From CAYHBS01 sp964360995 (GTDB lineage: Bacteria > Patescibacteriota > Minisyncoccia > Ryanbacterales > HO2-45-13): DNA of 13,728 bases. The position numbers and the translations under genes are program-made. This document shows, piece by piece, positions 1 through 6,599 of the stretch (positions are counted from its first letter, which is position 1; each line of letters starts with the position of its first letter). The stretch covers positions 1 to 13,728 of the forward strand of contig CAYHYZ010000018.1 of the NCBI GenBank assembly GCA_964360995.1. The letters are read 5' to 3'. The notes beneath the pieces were generated by a model. It saw only the letters and a program-made list of their open reading frames with translations. It was not told the origin of the DNA and did not search any database.

Positions 1-70
1 AAGAGAGTCACTTCTTGTTTTGCGGAAAATGTACTACAGAAAGGATGTTCCCTGTCTCATACGGAAGCGT

Positions 71-99
71 TTGAAAATAGAGCGAGCGCTCGCTATAAT
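71..99 (+). promoter_or_regulatory. Sigma70-type promoter of tRNA-Leu
   Basis: TTGAAA (71-76), a 17-nt spacer and TATAAT (94-99) form a near-consensus housekeeping promoter. Transcription should start near 106, about 15 nt before the mature tRNA. The spacer is largely a perfect 14-bp palindrome at 81-94, discussed in the findings. Confidence 0.85.
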
Positions 100-120
100 G
101 GGGGCCACGCTGTAAATTAT

Positions 121-204
121 GCGCGGGTGCTGTAACTGGTAGCCAGGCTAGCTTGAGGTGCTAGTGTCCGCAAGGACGTGGAGGTTCAAGTCCTCTCCCG
201 CGCA
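121..204 (+). tRNA. tRNA-Leu (anticodon GAG)
   Basis: This is a type II tRNA with a long variable arm. The acceptor stem pairs 121-127 with 197-203, with A204 as discriminator. The anticodon stem CTAGC/GCTAG (148-152/160-164) encloses a 7-nt loop with GAG at 155-157, reading CUC and CUU. A hairpin variable arm (about 165-178) and a T arm with loop TTCAAGT (185-191) follow. CCA is not encoded (ACA follows the stem), so it must be added after transcription. Leu identity rests on the anticodon, the long variable arm and the A discriminator. Confidence 0.95.
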
Positions 205-224
205 CAATATAAATCCAAACGAGT

Positions 225-280
225 AAGGAGGGCGTGTTTATGCGAAAGACATGAAAGGATGTCGACTTCCTTTATCATAA
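225..280 (+). other. Leader with strong SD and two overlapping mini-ORFs
   Basis: A strong Shine-Dalgarno AAGGAGGG (225-232) lies 7 nt before an ATG at 240 that opens only a four-codon frame (MRKT, stop at 254). Its TGA overlaps an ATG at 251 that opens a nine-codon frame (MKGCRLPLS, stop at 280). The second frame contains a 20-bp imperfect palindrome at 254-273. Such a good SD with no gene behind it could be a leader peptide for the gene at 331, the remnant of a decayed gene, or chance. The rest of 205-330 is AT-rich and shows nothing else I can name. Confidence 0.3.
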
Positions 281-330
281 GTTATGAACAATTGTTACCA
301 TTAAAAAAAAATTTATGTTAGAGTGAGCAA

Positions 331-660
331 ATGAGCTTAGAATCGCCATCTGGAACTCCGGAAAGCAGGGCCGAACAGTATCAGCAAGAAGCACGAGAAA
401 TAGCGGAACGAATAAGCCAACGCTGGACTGAACTCCGGGGAGCTTTGGAGAAACAGCCACATCTGCTAGCAGGAGATCCAAAGTTGCAAGAAATTGATTC
501 GATGATTACCGCGAATCGGGGCTTTTTGGATCTGTTTGAGGAAAAAGTTAAATGGATCGAAAGCCATAGTAGAGACTCGGACGCTCTTAGTAGAATGACA
601 TATCGATACAAGGAAGATTTGGAGTGGATTGAAAAATCACTCAATAGAGCGCTTGGTTAA
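331..660 (+). CDS. Small helical protein of unknown function
   Basis: This encodes a 109-residue soluble protein that I do not recognise. It is rich in Glu, Arg, Gln and Lys with few aromatic residues and no signal or membrane segment. The pattern from about residue 12 to the end suggests two or three long amphipathic helices, possibly a coiled coil. The start is weak: ATG 331 has only GAGTGA nearby. A possible promoter TTGTTA (292-297), 16 nt, TATGTT (314-319) would put the 5' end about 5 nt before the ATG. It sits between tRNA-Leu and tmk on the same strand, with 129 nt before tmk, so linkage to either is not evident. Function unknown. Confidence 0.7.
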   Translation: MSLESPSGTPESRAEQYQQEAREIAERISQRWTELRGALEKQPHLLAGDPKLQEIDSMITANRGFLDLFEEKVKWIESHSRDSDALSRMTYRYKEDLEWIEKSLNRALG

Positions 661-789
661 TTTCTGAATTGGGCTCCAACTTCGCCAATTTTCCACCCCG
701 TTTGTAATCAAAAAGTTATCCACTCATTTACATGAGGGGATTTATTCCTTACGCTGAAGTCAGAAAAAATATTTCATGGAGGGGTCAAT

Positions 790-1443
790 ATGCATCCGTA
801 TCCTGGAACGCTCATTATTTTTGAAGGCCCCGAAGGGGGAGGCAAATCGACGCAGTCCAAGATGGTTGCGGCGTGGTTGGAGTCCGAGGGTCGGGAGGTG
901 CTACACACCCATGAGCCGGGTGGGGGCAATCCCGAGATCCGCGAATACATCATGGGGCTCAATAGTACCATGCCGAACGTTGCGGACATTGAGCTTGGAC
1001 TTTTCTCGATGGACCGCACGGCCCATTACGTTGGCCGAATCATTCCTGCACTGAAAGACGGGGCAGTGGTTGTGTGCGATCGCGGTCCGCTTTCGACACT
1101 TGCGTACCAGGGGTATGCACGAAATCCCGGAAACACAAAGTATTGGCAGTTGATTCGGGATATGAATCAACTTGCCACGCAAGGTGTTTTTGCGGATCTC
1201 ACCATTGTGCTCGATATACCCACGCACATCGGGCTTGCGCGAGTGCCTGAGGAGAAGCGCAATCGGTTTGAGAAAGAAGGTCCGGATTTTCACAATCGCG
1301 TGCGGCATGGATTTCTCGAAGAGGCCCAGCGCGATGATTCCATCATCGTGCTCGATGCTCGGCGCACAAAGGAAACGGTGTTCCGGCACATCCGGAAAGT
1401 GATTGAACGGGTCATACCAGAAAAAATACGGCCGTGCGCGTAA
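790..1443 (+). CDS. tmk: Thymidylate kinase (dTMP kinase)
   Basis: The protein phosphorylates dTMP to dTDP with ATP in the cytoplasm, the step after thymidylate synthase. Its 217 residues match the family length. The P-loop GPEGGGKS is at 13-20, preceded by FE as in other bacterial TMP kinases. A nucleotide-binding EPGG stretch is at 42-45, the DR motif (DRGPLSTLAYQ) at 97-107, and an Arg-rich LID region at about 151-163 is followed by the conserved F..RVR.G pattern. ATG 790 follows a clear GGAGGGG (778-784), and the P-loop falls at the expected distance from it. It converges with thyX, which makes its substrate. The stop codon lies in the loop of a bidirectional terminator. Confidence 0.95.
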   Translation: MHPYPGTLIIFEGPEGGGKSTQSKMVAAWLESEGREVLHTHEPGGGNPEIREYIMGLNSTMPNVADIELGLFSMDRTAHYVGRIIPALKDGAVVVCDRGPLSTLAYQGYARNPGNTKYWQLIRDMNQLATQGVFADLTIVLDIPTHIGLARVPEEKRNRFEKEGPDFHNRVRHGFLEEAQRDDSIIVLDARRTKETVFRHIRKVIERVIPEKIRPCA

Positions 1444-1460
1444 TGCGCATGGCCGTTTCT
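1421..1460. terminator. Bidirectional terminator between tmk and thyX
   Basis: Positions 1428-1439 pair with 1445-1456 (12 bp, one G-U) around a 5-nt loop that contains the tmk stop codon. T-rich sequence follows on the plus strand. On the minus strand the same hairpin is followed by ATTTTTT, so it should stop thyX transcripts more strongly than tmk transcripts. Confidence 0.85.
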
Positions 1461-1471
1461 ATATTGTTGTG

Positions 1472-2413
1472 TCACTGATCATCCCAGTTGACGTTGAATC
1501 CAAGTTTCAGAAGTTTTGCAGTGCACTCATCGCGTTCGCGGTTCGCCTTGAGCGTTCCATCCAGTTTACGCGACATCCATCCAAACTGTTCAGCGACGGG
1601 CCCCACGAGCTGTCCGTCCTGGATTGCTCGAATAATGCTGGTATCTCGCGCGCTCAACGAGGTTGCGTCCATGCGGTAATCCATGAACGCTGCGTATGCA
1701 ACCGGCACCCACGGCTTGATGATATTCTCTAGAATAAGATCTGCGTACGCGCGAATCTCATACTGCGCGTGAGTATCTGCACGCAGGCGGAGAAAGTGAA
1801 AAAGATTATGCAGGTCAATCTTCCAATACCATTCCGTGTAGAAGTTCACTGGAAGCACCATGCGCGCCAGCTCTCTTGCGAGCATTCCTCGATGCGGATT
1901 GATGGGCTTTCCTTTTCCATCATCATTGAGAAAATACTCATAATCGGTATACGCCTTTTTGGAAAGCATGGTGATACGATCCTGCGCGTCCGCCGCCTCG
2001 AGCGGTGGGAGAATACCTCCCTGTCCTTGTCTATTCGAGATTGATTGTGCTCCCATGTGTTCAACGCGAGGAATGTAATACTTGTCTTTCACCGTCGAAT
2101 ATCTTGCGGAGTATTCATTGACGTTTGCGGTACGATGCCGAATCCATTGCCTCGCGACAAATATGGGGAGGCTTACCAACAGTTTGATTTCACACATCTC
2201 GAAAGGCGTTGTGTGGTAGTTTCTGAGGAGGTAGCGGATAAGCCCTTCGTCCTCTTGGATGTGCTTTGTTCCTTCTCCGTAACTCACGCGAGCGGCCTGA
2301 ACGATAGCCGTGTCGTCACCCATGTAATCCATCACCGCGACGAATCCATTGCCGAGGACAGGCAGTTGCTCCCCGAGGATCGCATCGAGTGCTGGAACAG
2401 ATATACGCTTCAT
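1472..2413 (-). CDS. thyX: Flavin-dependent thymidylate synthase ThyX
   Basis: It makes dTMP from dUMP using methylene-tetrahydrofolate as carbon donor and FAD/NADPH as reductant, releasing tetrahydrofolate rather than dihydrofolate. The 313-residue protein carries the diagnostic RHRx7S signature: RHR at 92-94, S102, in the context NEYSARY (99-105). A 'YHTTPFE' segment (66-72) resembles the conserved region before the signature. The protein is longer than the smallest ThyX enzymes, with an unplaced C-terminal extension from roughly residue 245. The start has an excellent AAGGAGG about 6 nt upstream. It is transcribed towards tmk and shares its terminator. No classical ThyA is seen here. Confidence 0.95.
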   Translation of the reverse strand: MKRISVPALDAILGEQLPVLGNGFVAVMDYMGDDTAIVQAARVSYGEGTKHIQEDEGLIRYLLRNYHTTPFEMCEIKLLVSLPIFVARQWIRHRTANVNEYSARYSTVKDKYYIPRVEHMGAQSISNRQGQGGILPPLEAADAQDRITMLSKKAYTDYEYFLNDDGKGKPINPHRGMLARELARMVLPVNFYTEWYWKIDLHNLFHFLRLRADTHAQYEIRAYADLILENIIKPWVPVAYAAFMDYRMDATSLSARDTSIIRAIQDGQLVGPVAEQFGWMSRKLDGTLKANRERDECTAKLLKLGFNVNWDDQ

Positions 2414-2464
2414 TTCTAACCTCCTTTCAGTATGTAGAGAGTACTGGTTACGAGCGTATGAAAT

Positions 2465-2493
2465 ATGAAAACCCCCGCAGAGTCAAGCGGGGG
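2465..2493 (-). terminator. Terminator of the murE-femX operon
   Basis: CCCCCGC (2472-2478) pairs with GCGGGGG (2487-2493) around an 8-nt loop. On the minus strand the hairpin is followed by TTTTC. It lies just after the murE stop and separates this operon from thyX. Confidence 0.85.
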
Positions 2494-2500
2494 CACGGGG

Positions 2501-3811
2501 CTATTTGAGACGCTTCAGTTCTTCGCGCACAACGGTGCGATCATCCCACGGGATGCGCTTGTTGCCGAGTATCATCGATTGTTCCGCCCCTTTCCCGGTG
2601 ATAATGACGACATCTCCTTTTTTTGCGAGTAAGAGCGCCTTGCGGATTCCTAGCCTGCGATCTGCAATGGTGAAGCAATTGCTATTCAGTCGCTTTCCTT
2701 TCGCACGCGCCGCAGTTGCGACGTCAGTCAGAATTTGTTCAGGATCGTCATCATATGGATCTACATTGGAAACGATCACCGTATCTGCAATTTCTGCCGC
2801 AATCTCTCCAATGTGCACGCGTTTTTCGATGTCGCGTCCTCCTCCTTCTGCGCCCACCACCGCAATGACACGATGCGTAGTGCCCGCCAGCTCTTTCGCA
2901 ACAGTCAATGCATTGTTCATGCTCACTTTTTCATGCGCATAGTCCACAATCACGGTGAACGGCTGTCCGGCGTTGATCAGTTCCATGCGCCCCGGGATAA
3001 TTTTAAGATCTTTGAGGCCACGCAAAATAGCCTCTTCGCTCACGCCGAGATCGCGCGCCACAATAATCGCTGGCAAAGCATTCATAACGTTAAACGCACC
3101 AAGCACGCTCAGGGTGAAATTGGTGCCCCCCAGGGCAAAAGACACTCCTTCTCGACTATGTGTAATATTCGTTGCTTGCTGTGCGGCGTGCACGCCGAGA
3201 CCATACGTTACAATCGTATCGGCGGGGAAGCTGGTGAAATATGGCGCGTGCTCGTCGTCGCTGTTTGCGGTAATGAGGGATCGCACACGACGCCCCCGGA
3301 TTATTTTTTGAGTATTCCCCAAGCCACGAAACATTCGTCCCTTTGCGTGTTTGTACGACTCGAAACTTCCTCCGTGTGAGCGCAGATGTTCCGGAGTGAG
3401 ATTGGTGAATATGCCAATGTCATATCGAATACCAATATGTCGAAATTGTTTGATGCCCTCCGATGTGGTTTCTACAATGCAGTGCGTGCACCCCGCTCTT
3501 ACCATGTCTGCCATGAGTTTTTGGATCGCTGCACGACCCGGCATTGTCATATGAAATTTATTGAGCATTTCGCGATCAGCAATTTTCACATTTGCAGTGG
3601 TAATGAGTCCCGCCTTGATGCCATCTGCATGCAAAATAGACCATAAAAAATTTGCAGTAGAAGTTTTTCCTTTTGTGCCAGTCACACCGATAATAACCAT
3701 ATTGCGTGATGGGCGACCATGTCGAATATCCGCAGCTCTTGCAAACAGATAGTGATATACAAGCACGAGCCACTGCGGAACGAACGCTTTAATTCGAGCT
3801 GTCATATTCAT
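2501..3811 (-). CDS. murE: Mur ligase, MurE-type (UDP-MurNAc-tripeptide synthetase)
   Basis: Expected role: ATP-dependent addition of the third amino acid to UDP-MurNAc-L-Ala-D-Glu in peptidoglycan synthesis. The 436-residue protein has the ATP-binding GTKGKTS at 45-51, a TMPGR segment near 89-93, NLTPEHL at 137-143, the AK of the carbamoyl-lysine region (K157), NVMNAL at 241-246, VDYAHEK at 289-295, GGGRDIEKR at 323-331 and GKGAEQ at 406-411. Two things stand out. About 40 residues precede the P-loop, so the normal N-terminal UDP-binding domain of MurE is missing. The position of the DNPR motif that selects diaminopimelate reads VDPYDDDP (350-357), so the Arg is absent. ATG 3811 overlaps the femX stop as ATGA, implying translational coupling. 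Confidence 0.88.
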   Translation of the reverse strand: MNMTARIKAFVPQWLVLVYHYLFARAADIRHGRPSRNMVIIGVTGTKGKTSTANFLWSILHADGIKAGLITTANVKIADREMLNKFHMTMPGRAAIQKLMADMVRAGCTHCIVETTSEGIKQFRHIGIRYDIGIFTNLTPEHLRSHGGSFESYKHAKGRMFRGLGNTQKIIRGRRVRSLITANSDDEHAPYFTSFPADTIVTYGLGVHAAQQATNITHSREGVSFALGGTNFTLSVLGAFNVMNALPAIIVARDLGVSEEAILRGLKDLKIIPGRMELINAGQPFTVIVDYAHEKVSMNNALTVAKELAGTTHRVIAVVGAEGGGRDIEKRVHIGEIAAEIADTVIVSNVDPYDDDPEQILTDVATAARAKGKRLNSNCFTIADRRLGIRKALLLAKKGDVVIITGKGAEQSMILGNKRIPWDDRTVVREELKRLK

Positions 3812-4824
3812 GATTTGAGTCTGCGGCGGAGCGTGTAGAGCGCGTAGAGTATAGGATATTGTACCAAATCTACCGCGGCATCGTGACTAAGTAGGTATCC
3901 ACCAAATCGCTTTTTATATCTCGTGATTCCTTCATACCGTTCATCTGATGGGCCTGACACACCTCCAAAATTATAGGTATGCATACCTATGTCTTTCGCG
4001 TGACGAACAGATGCCCACTGCGCAGCATAGGAAGCCATCGTTGCGCGATGCGCAGTACTCGATCCACTAAAGAATAGATGTGCAACACCACTGTGCATAA
4101 CAATAATATTTATCACCGCAATTTCTTCACCAATGGATGCAAGCGCGAGATATCCATGGCCACGGGCAAGTGAAGCAAATACTGCTTCGTAGTATGCGTG
4201 AGGATGTAGTGAGAATCCATCACGCTTCGCTGTTTCTTTCATAAGCGCGAGAAATATTGGTAAATATGCGCGCGTATTTTCGGTAACGATTTGTGTGGTA
4301 ACGTGTTGCTCGCTTGCAACGCGTAGTGAATAGCGATGTTTTTTGTCCATTCCCGCAAGGAGTGTATCTGTGGAAGGAGAGAGATCCAGCATCCATTCGT
4401 ATGTTGGTTGAAATGCTGATGCAGACAGTGTACGTGGATGAGGAATCTGAAACCCCTCCTTCTGCAGTAGCGAAGGTGGCAGCGTTGTCGAAGTAGTAAA
4501 AGTAATGCGCGTGAAAATTGCACGTTCTTTTTTTGCTATGTCTGAAATAGTCTGCGCGAGTGCTCGCAGAAGCTCCTCGGAAATATCAGTGATAACCGGG
4601 CCATATGGAGCGTACAGGAGTGTATATCCGAGAGTGATTGGGTAGCATATCAGCTGCATCACCCCCACCACACGGCCATTTCTTTCAATCAGGAGGGGGT
4701 ATATACGCCTGCCGAGTTGTTTGTGCCACGCGCCATAAAAAAACGCCTGTTGTGGCGGAACGGGCGTTCCAAGATCAGGAAGTGATTGTGCGCTATCCGC
4801 TGTCCGTATGAGGTAGTCTGTCAT
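3808..4824 (-). CDS. FemAB/FemX-like peptidoglycan bridge peptidyltransferase
   Basis: Members of this GNAT-fold family use aminoacyl-tRNA to attach amino acids to the peptide stem of a lipid-linked cell-wall precursor, on the inner face of the membrane. The C-terminal region has the typical YNFGGVSGP... and GITRYKKRFGG pattern, and the central MDKKHRYSLRVA resembles the Lys/Arg stretch of the first domain boundary. Length (338 from ATG 4824, 341 from GTG 4833) is normal. I prefer ATG 4824 because the promoter TTGAGA-17-TAGAAT ends at 4834 and would start RNA at about 4826-4828, downstream of the GTG. No Shine-Dalgarno is visible for either start. The gene overlaps murE by four bases. Substrate amino acid unknown. 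Confidence 0.85.
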   Translation of the reverse strand: MTDYLIRTADSAQSLPDLGTPVPPQQAFFYGAWHKQLGRRIYPLLIERNGRVVGVMQLICYPITLGYTLLYAPYGPVITDISEELLRALAQTISDIAKKERAIFTRITFTTSTTLPPSLLQKEGFQIPHPRTLSASAFQPTYEWMLDLSPSTDTLLAGMDKKHRYSLRVASEQHVTTQIVTENTRAYLPIFLALMKETAKRDGFSLHPHAYYEAVFASLARGHGYLALASIGEEIAVINIIVMHSGVAHLFFSGSSTAHRATMASYAAQWASVRHAKDIGMHTYNFGGVSGPSDERYEGITRYKKRFGGYLLSHDAAVDLVQYPILYALYTLRRRLKS

Positions 4825-4833
4825 CTCGCTCAC

Positions 4834-4862
4834 ATTCTACGGCTACGAGCGTGATATCTCAA
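4834..4862 (-). promoter_or_regulatory. Promoter of femX-murE operon, apparently leaderless
   Basis: On the minus strand, TTGAGA (4862-4857), 17 nt and TAGAAT (4839-4834) match a sigma70 promoter. The predicted 5' end is 2-4 nt before ATG 4824. Its -35 is only 6 bp from that of the divergent promoter at 4869-4897. Confidence 0.65.
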
Positions 4863-4868
4863 ACGCAT

Positions 4869-4897
4869 TTGATCCGTCACCCCTTTTAGGATACCTT
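4869..4897 (+). promoter_or_regulatory. Promoter of the 4929 gene
   Basis: TTGATC (4869-4874), a 17-nt spacer and TACCTT (4892-4897) give a start near 4904, leaving room for the Shine-Dalgarno GGAGGG at 4916-4921. The promoter is back-to-back with that of femX. Confidence 0.55.
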
Positions 4898-4928
4898 ATT
4901 ATCAACATCAGTAACGGAGGGTTTAATT

Positions 4929-5300
4929 GTGAAAGAGCAGAACTTTAATAGCCATTTAGTGGAGATTGTCGAAGGCTCCGCTCGTGCACGAAAAGAGCAG
5001 CCGATTCCCAGAGTATTCATTCAGGGAGCGCTCAACAGAATTCACTATCAGATGGAGTCCGTGAGGACATACCCGACGGGTGCGCCTCGTCTCATAGATG
5101 TGTATGCGCTCGCAAAGCAATTGTACGTTGAATCTCAAAAAGATTCGGGGTTTAACTACAGGACAGAACGTTGTCCTGCCATCGATGAATTGGGAAGACG
5201 CTGCGTGTGGGGACAGGAGCACGCGAAGCCTAATGGCCCACCGCACGATTTTGAAGCAACTCCCATCAAGGTAGTGATAGATCCTCCGAAGCTCCACTAA
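4929..5300 (+). CDS. Hypothetical protein with Cys/His cluster
   Basis: This encodes a 123-residue soluble protein that I do not recognise. The GTG start at 4929 is supported by GGAGGG 7 nt upstream and by a promoter at a sensible distance. The N-terminal two thirds look like mixed helix. The C-terminal part has C82, C92, H98 and H106 (CPAIDELGRRC, GQEH, PPHDF), a spacing that could bind one metal ion, although no named zinc-finger class fits exactly. No signal peptide or membrane segment is visible. It stands alone between its own promoter and terminator, divergent from femX and convergent with mscL, so context gives no function. Confidence 0.8.
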   Translation: MKEQNFNSHLVEIVEGSARARKEQPIPRVFIQGALNRIHYQMESVRTYPTGAPRLIDVYALAKQLYVESQKDSGFNYRTERCPAIDELGRRCVWGQEHAKPNGPPHDFEATPIKVVIDPPKLH

Positions 5301-5325
5301 GCGGTAACCAACCAGCAGAACTTCA

Positions 5326-5355
5326 TGGGCGCTCACTAGGAGCGCCCACTTTTCT
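5326..5355 (+). terminator. Terminator of the 4929 gene
   Basis: TGGGCGCT (5326-5333) pairs perfectly with AGCGCCCA (5341-5348) around a 7-nt loop, followed by CTTTTCT. There is no T-run on the minus strand, so it should act mainly on the plus strand. Confidence 0.85.
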
Positions 5356-5358
5356 AAT

Positions 5359-5769
5359 TTATGTGATATTTGCAGTGCAGTGCGGACAGCGTTTCGCTGC
5401 TTTCGGAATGTCACTCGCGCATTCCGGGCAAGTTTTCGTGACAGGATCTACTGCGGGTTCAGGTCTCTTTAATTTATTCATCTGCTTAATCACGAGAAAT
5501 ATCGAAAAGGCAACGATAACAAAATCAATAATGTTATTGAGAAAAAGTCCGTAGTTTACCGTCACCGCAGGAGACGTTGCAGTGGCCTCTGCGAGGACAA
5601 TTTTGAGATCCACAAAATCAATACCACCGGTCAGTACTCCAATCGGAGGCATAATAATGTCGCTCACGAGTGAAGTGACAATTTTTCCAAAAGCCGCACC
5701 AATCACGACTCCAACAGCAAGATCAACGACGTTCCCACGCATCGCAAACTTTTTAAATTCTTGGAGCAT
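5359..5769 (-). CDS. mscL: Large-conductance mechanosensitive channel MscL with zinc ribbon
   Basis: MscL opens under membrane tension to release solutes during osmotic downshock. ATG 5769 is chosen because MLQEFKKFAMRGNVVDLAVG is the canonical MscL N-terminus; the frame open further upstream has no family match. TM1 spans about 15-40 and TM2 about 75-96, with the periplasmic loop between. The 136-residue protein ends with an extra module, CPEC (114-117) and CPHC (128-131), a zinc ribbon that should lie in the cytoplasm after the usual C-terminal helix region. Such ribbons occur in some MscL proteins but are absent from the E. coli protein. No Shine-Dalgarno is visible and the upstream region is very AT-rich. 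It is divergent from the DHFR-like gene. Confidence 0.92.
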   Translation of the reverse strand: MLQEFKKFAMRGNVVDLAVGVVIGAAFGKIVTSLVSDIIMPPIGVLTGGIDFVDLKIVLAEATATSPAVTVNYGLFLNNIIDFVIVAFSIFLVIKQMNKLKRPEPAVDPVTKTCPECASDIPKAAKRCPHCTANIT

Positions 5770-5828
5770 ATATATAAAATTGATGACTAATATACGTACG
5801 CTAGCGCACTCGTTGCACGCTTTCAACA

Positions 5829-5857
5829 TTGACAGAAGTACCGCATATTTGTAGGAT
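5829..5857 (+). promoter_or_regulatory. Promoter of the DHFR-like gene
   Basis: TTGACA (5829-5834), a 17-nt spacer and TAGGAT (5852-5857) make one of the best promoters in the window. The predicted start near 5864 gives a leader of about 37 nt that includes the Shine-Dalgarno. Confidence 0.8.
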
Positions 5858-5900
5858 GACCCCGGACCGTTCCAGAGGAGCGGCGTGAGGAGGATGAGGA

Positions 5901-6410
5901 ATGACCATTTCAATTTTTGCGACACTCGGAGCAGACAACCAGGTAATAGGACGTGGCGGAAAAACCCCGTTCGATTTCCCGGAGGCGTATACGCAGATGC
6001 AGAACATCTGCAAAGGGGGGACAGTCATCATCGGTCGGAAAACATTCGAGCAGTTTCGCAATGCTCGACAGTTGCCGCGAGCGGCGAAAATGATTGTGCT
6101 GTCGCGCACGATCCCGTACAACTTTTCGGCCATGCCGGAAGCAACCGTTGCGACGTCATTGCAACGTGCGATTGACCGTGCCGGTCGTGGAGGGCGCACT
6201 GTAATCATCGGTGGATCCGAAGTGTACGAAGAGGCAATGCCGCTCGCTGACAGATTAGTACTCACCAGCGTGCGCTCTCAAGCGAGAGGAGACACATTCT
6301 TTCCGAGCATTTCCGAGGATGTTTGGAGGAAATCTGGCGCAGTGTTTTTGTCATCAGGACGCGGCAATCCGGTTCCTCTGGAATTCACAGTGTACGAGCG
6401 CCGGCGCTAG
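5901..6410 (+). CDS. folA: Dihydrofolate reductase-like protein
   Basis: DHFR reduces dihydrofolate to tetrahydrofolate with NADPH. The 169-residue protein matches the family in length and order of motifs: ISIFATLGADNQVIG at 3-17, GRKTFEQF at 45-52, IVLSRT at 65-70, the nucleotide-binding GGSEVY at 104-109, and GDTFFP at 130-135. The active-site segment is unusual. Where E. coli has PWNLPADL, this protein has PFDFPEAY (23-30). Trp22 is replaced by Phe, and the catalytic Asp27 position aligns to Ala29, with Glu28 next to it. A strong AGGAGG (5888-5893) sits 7 nt before ATG 5901. It may be a diverged DHFR or a related pterin reductase. Family placement is good; activity is less certain. Confidence 0.85.
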   Translation: MTISIFATLGADNQVIGRGGKTPFDFPEAYTQMQNICKGGTVIIGRKTFEQFRNARQLPRAAKMIVLSRTIPYNFSAMPEATVATSLQRAIDRAGRGGRTVIIGGSEVYEEAMPLADRLVLTSVRSQARGDTFFPSISEDVWRKSGAVFLSSGRGNPVPLEFTVYERRR

Positions 6411-6424
6411 TCGTTGCTCAAGTA

Positions 6425-6463
6425 GCCCACGCAATCGCGAAAGCGAGAGCGTGGGCATTTTTT
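6425..6463 (+). terminator. Terminator of the DHFR-like gene
   Basis: GCCCACGC (6425-6432) pairs with GCGTGGGC (6449-6456). An inner stem TCGC-GAAA-GCGA carries a GNRA-type tetraloop, and TTTTTT follows at 6458-6463. Confidence 0.92.
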
Positions 6464-6573
6464 ATCCCGCACCACTTTTCGGTCTACGCGCGGATAAATC
6501 AACAGAGTATAGTAGAAATACCATGCGCGGTATTTTCAAGCACAGTGCTGGAAATATAAAAGTGGTGCAGGAT
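6464..6573. repeat. Inverted repeat with 78-nt spacer, related to 9505-9540
   Basis: The arms at 6464-6479 and 6558-6573 are reverse complements at 15 of 16 positions. The spacer holds a 7-bp hairpin (6516-6522/6529-6535) and the start of a possible 26-codon ORF (ATG 6523 to stop 6603). The arms match those at 9505-9540 at 13 of 16 positions. Nature unknown. Confidence 0.55.
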
Positions 6574-6599
6574 TTATTGCAGGGCAACGTGATTTTGGC

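Noticed and set aside
715..723. TTATCCACT, one mismatch from a DnaA box
   Set aside because: Single isolated site with no cluster, no AT-rich unwinding region and no dnaA/dnaN nearby; expected by chance.
2735..3379. Long plus-strand open frame opposite murE (214 codons)
   Set aside because: It lies entirely antisense to a gene with complete Mur ligase motifs, has no initiation signal and a composition typical of a shadow frame.
5770..5925. Longer MscL reading frame with an N-terminal hydrophobic extension
   Set aside because: The family N-terminus starts exactly at the internal ATG 5769, and the extension shows no family match or Shine-Dalgarno.
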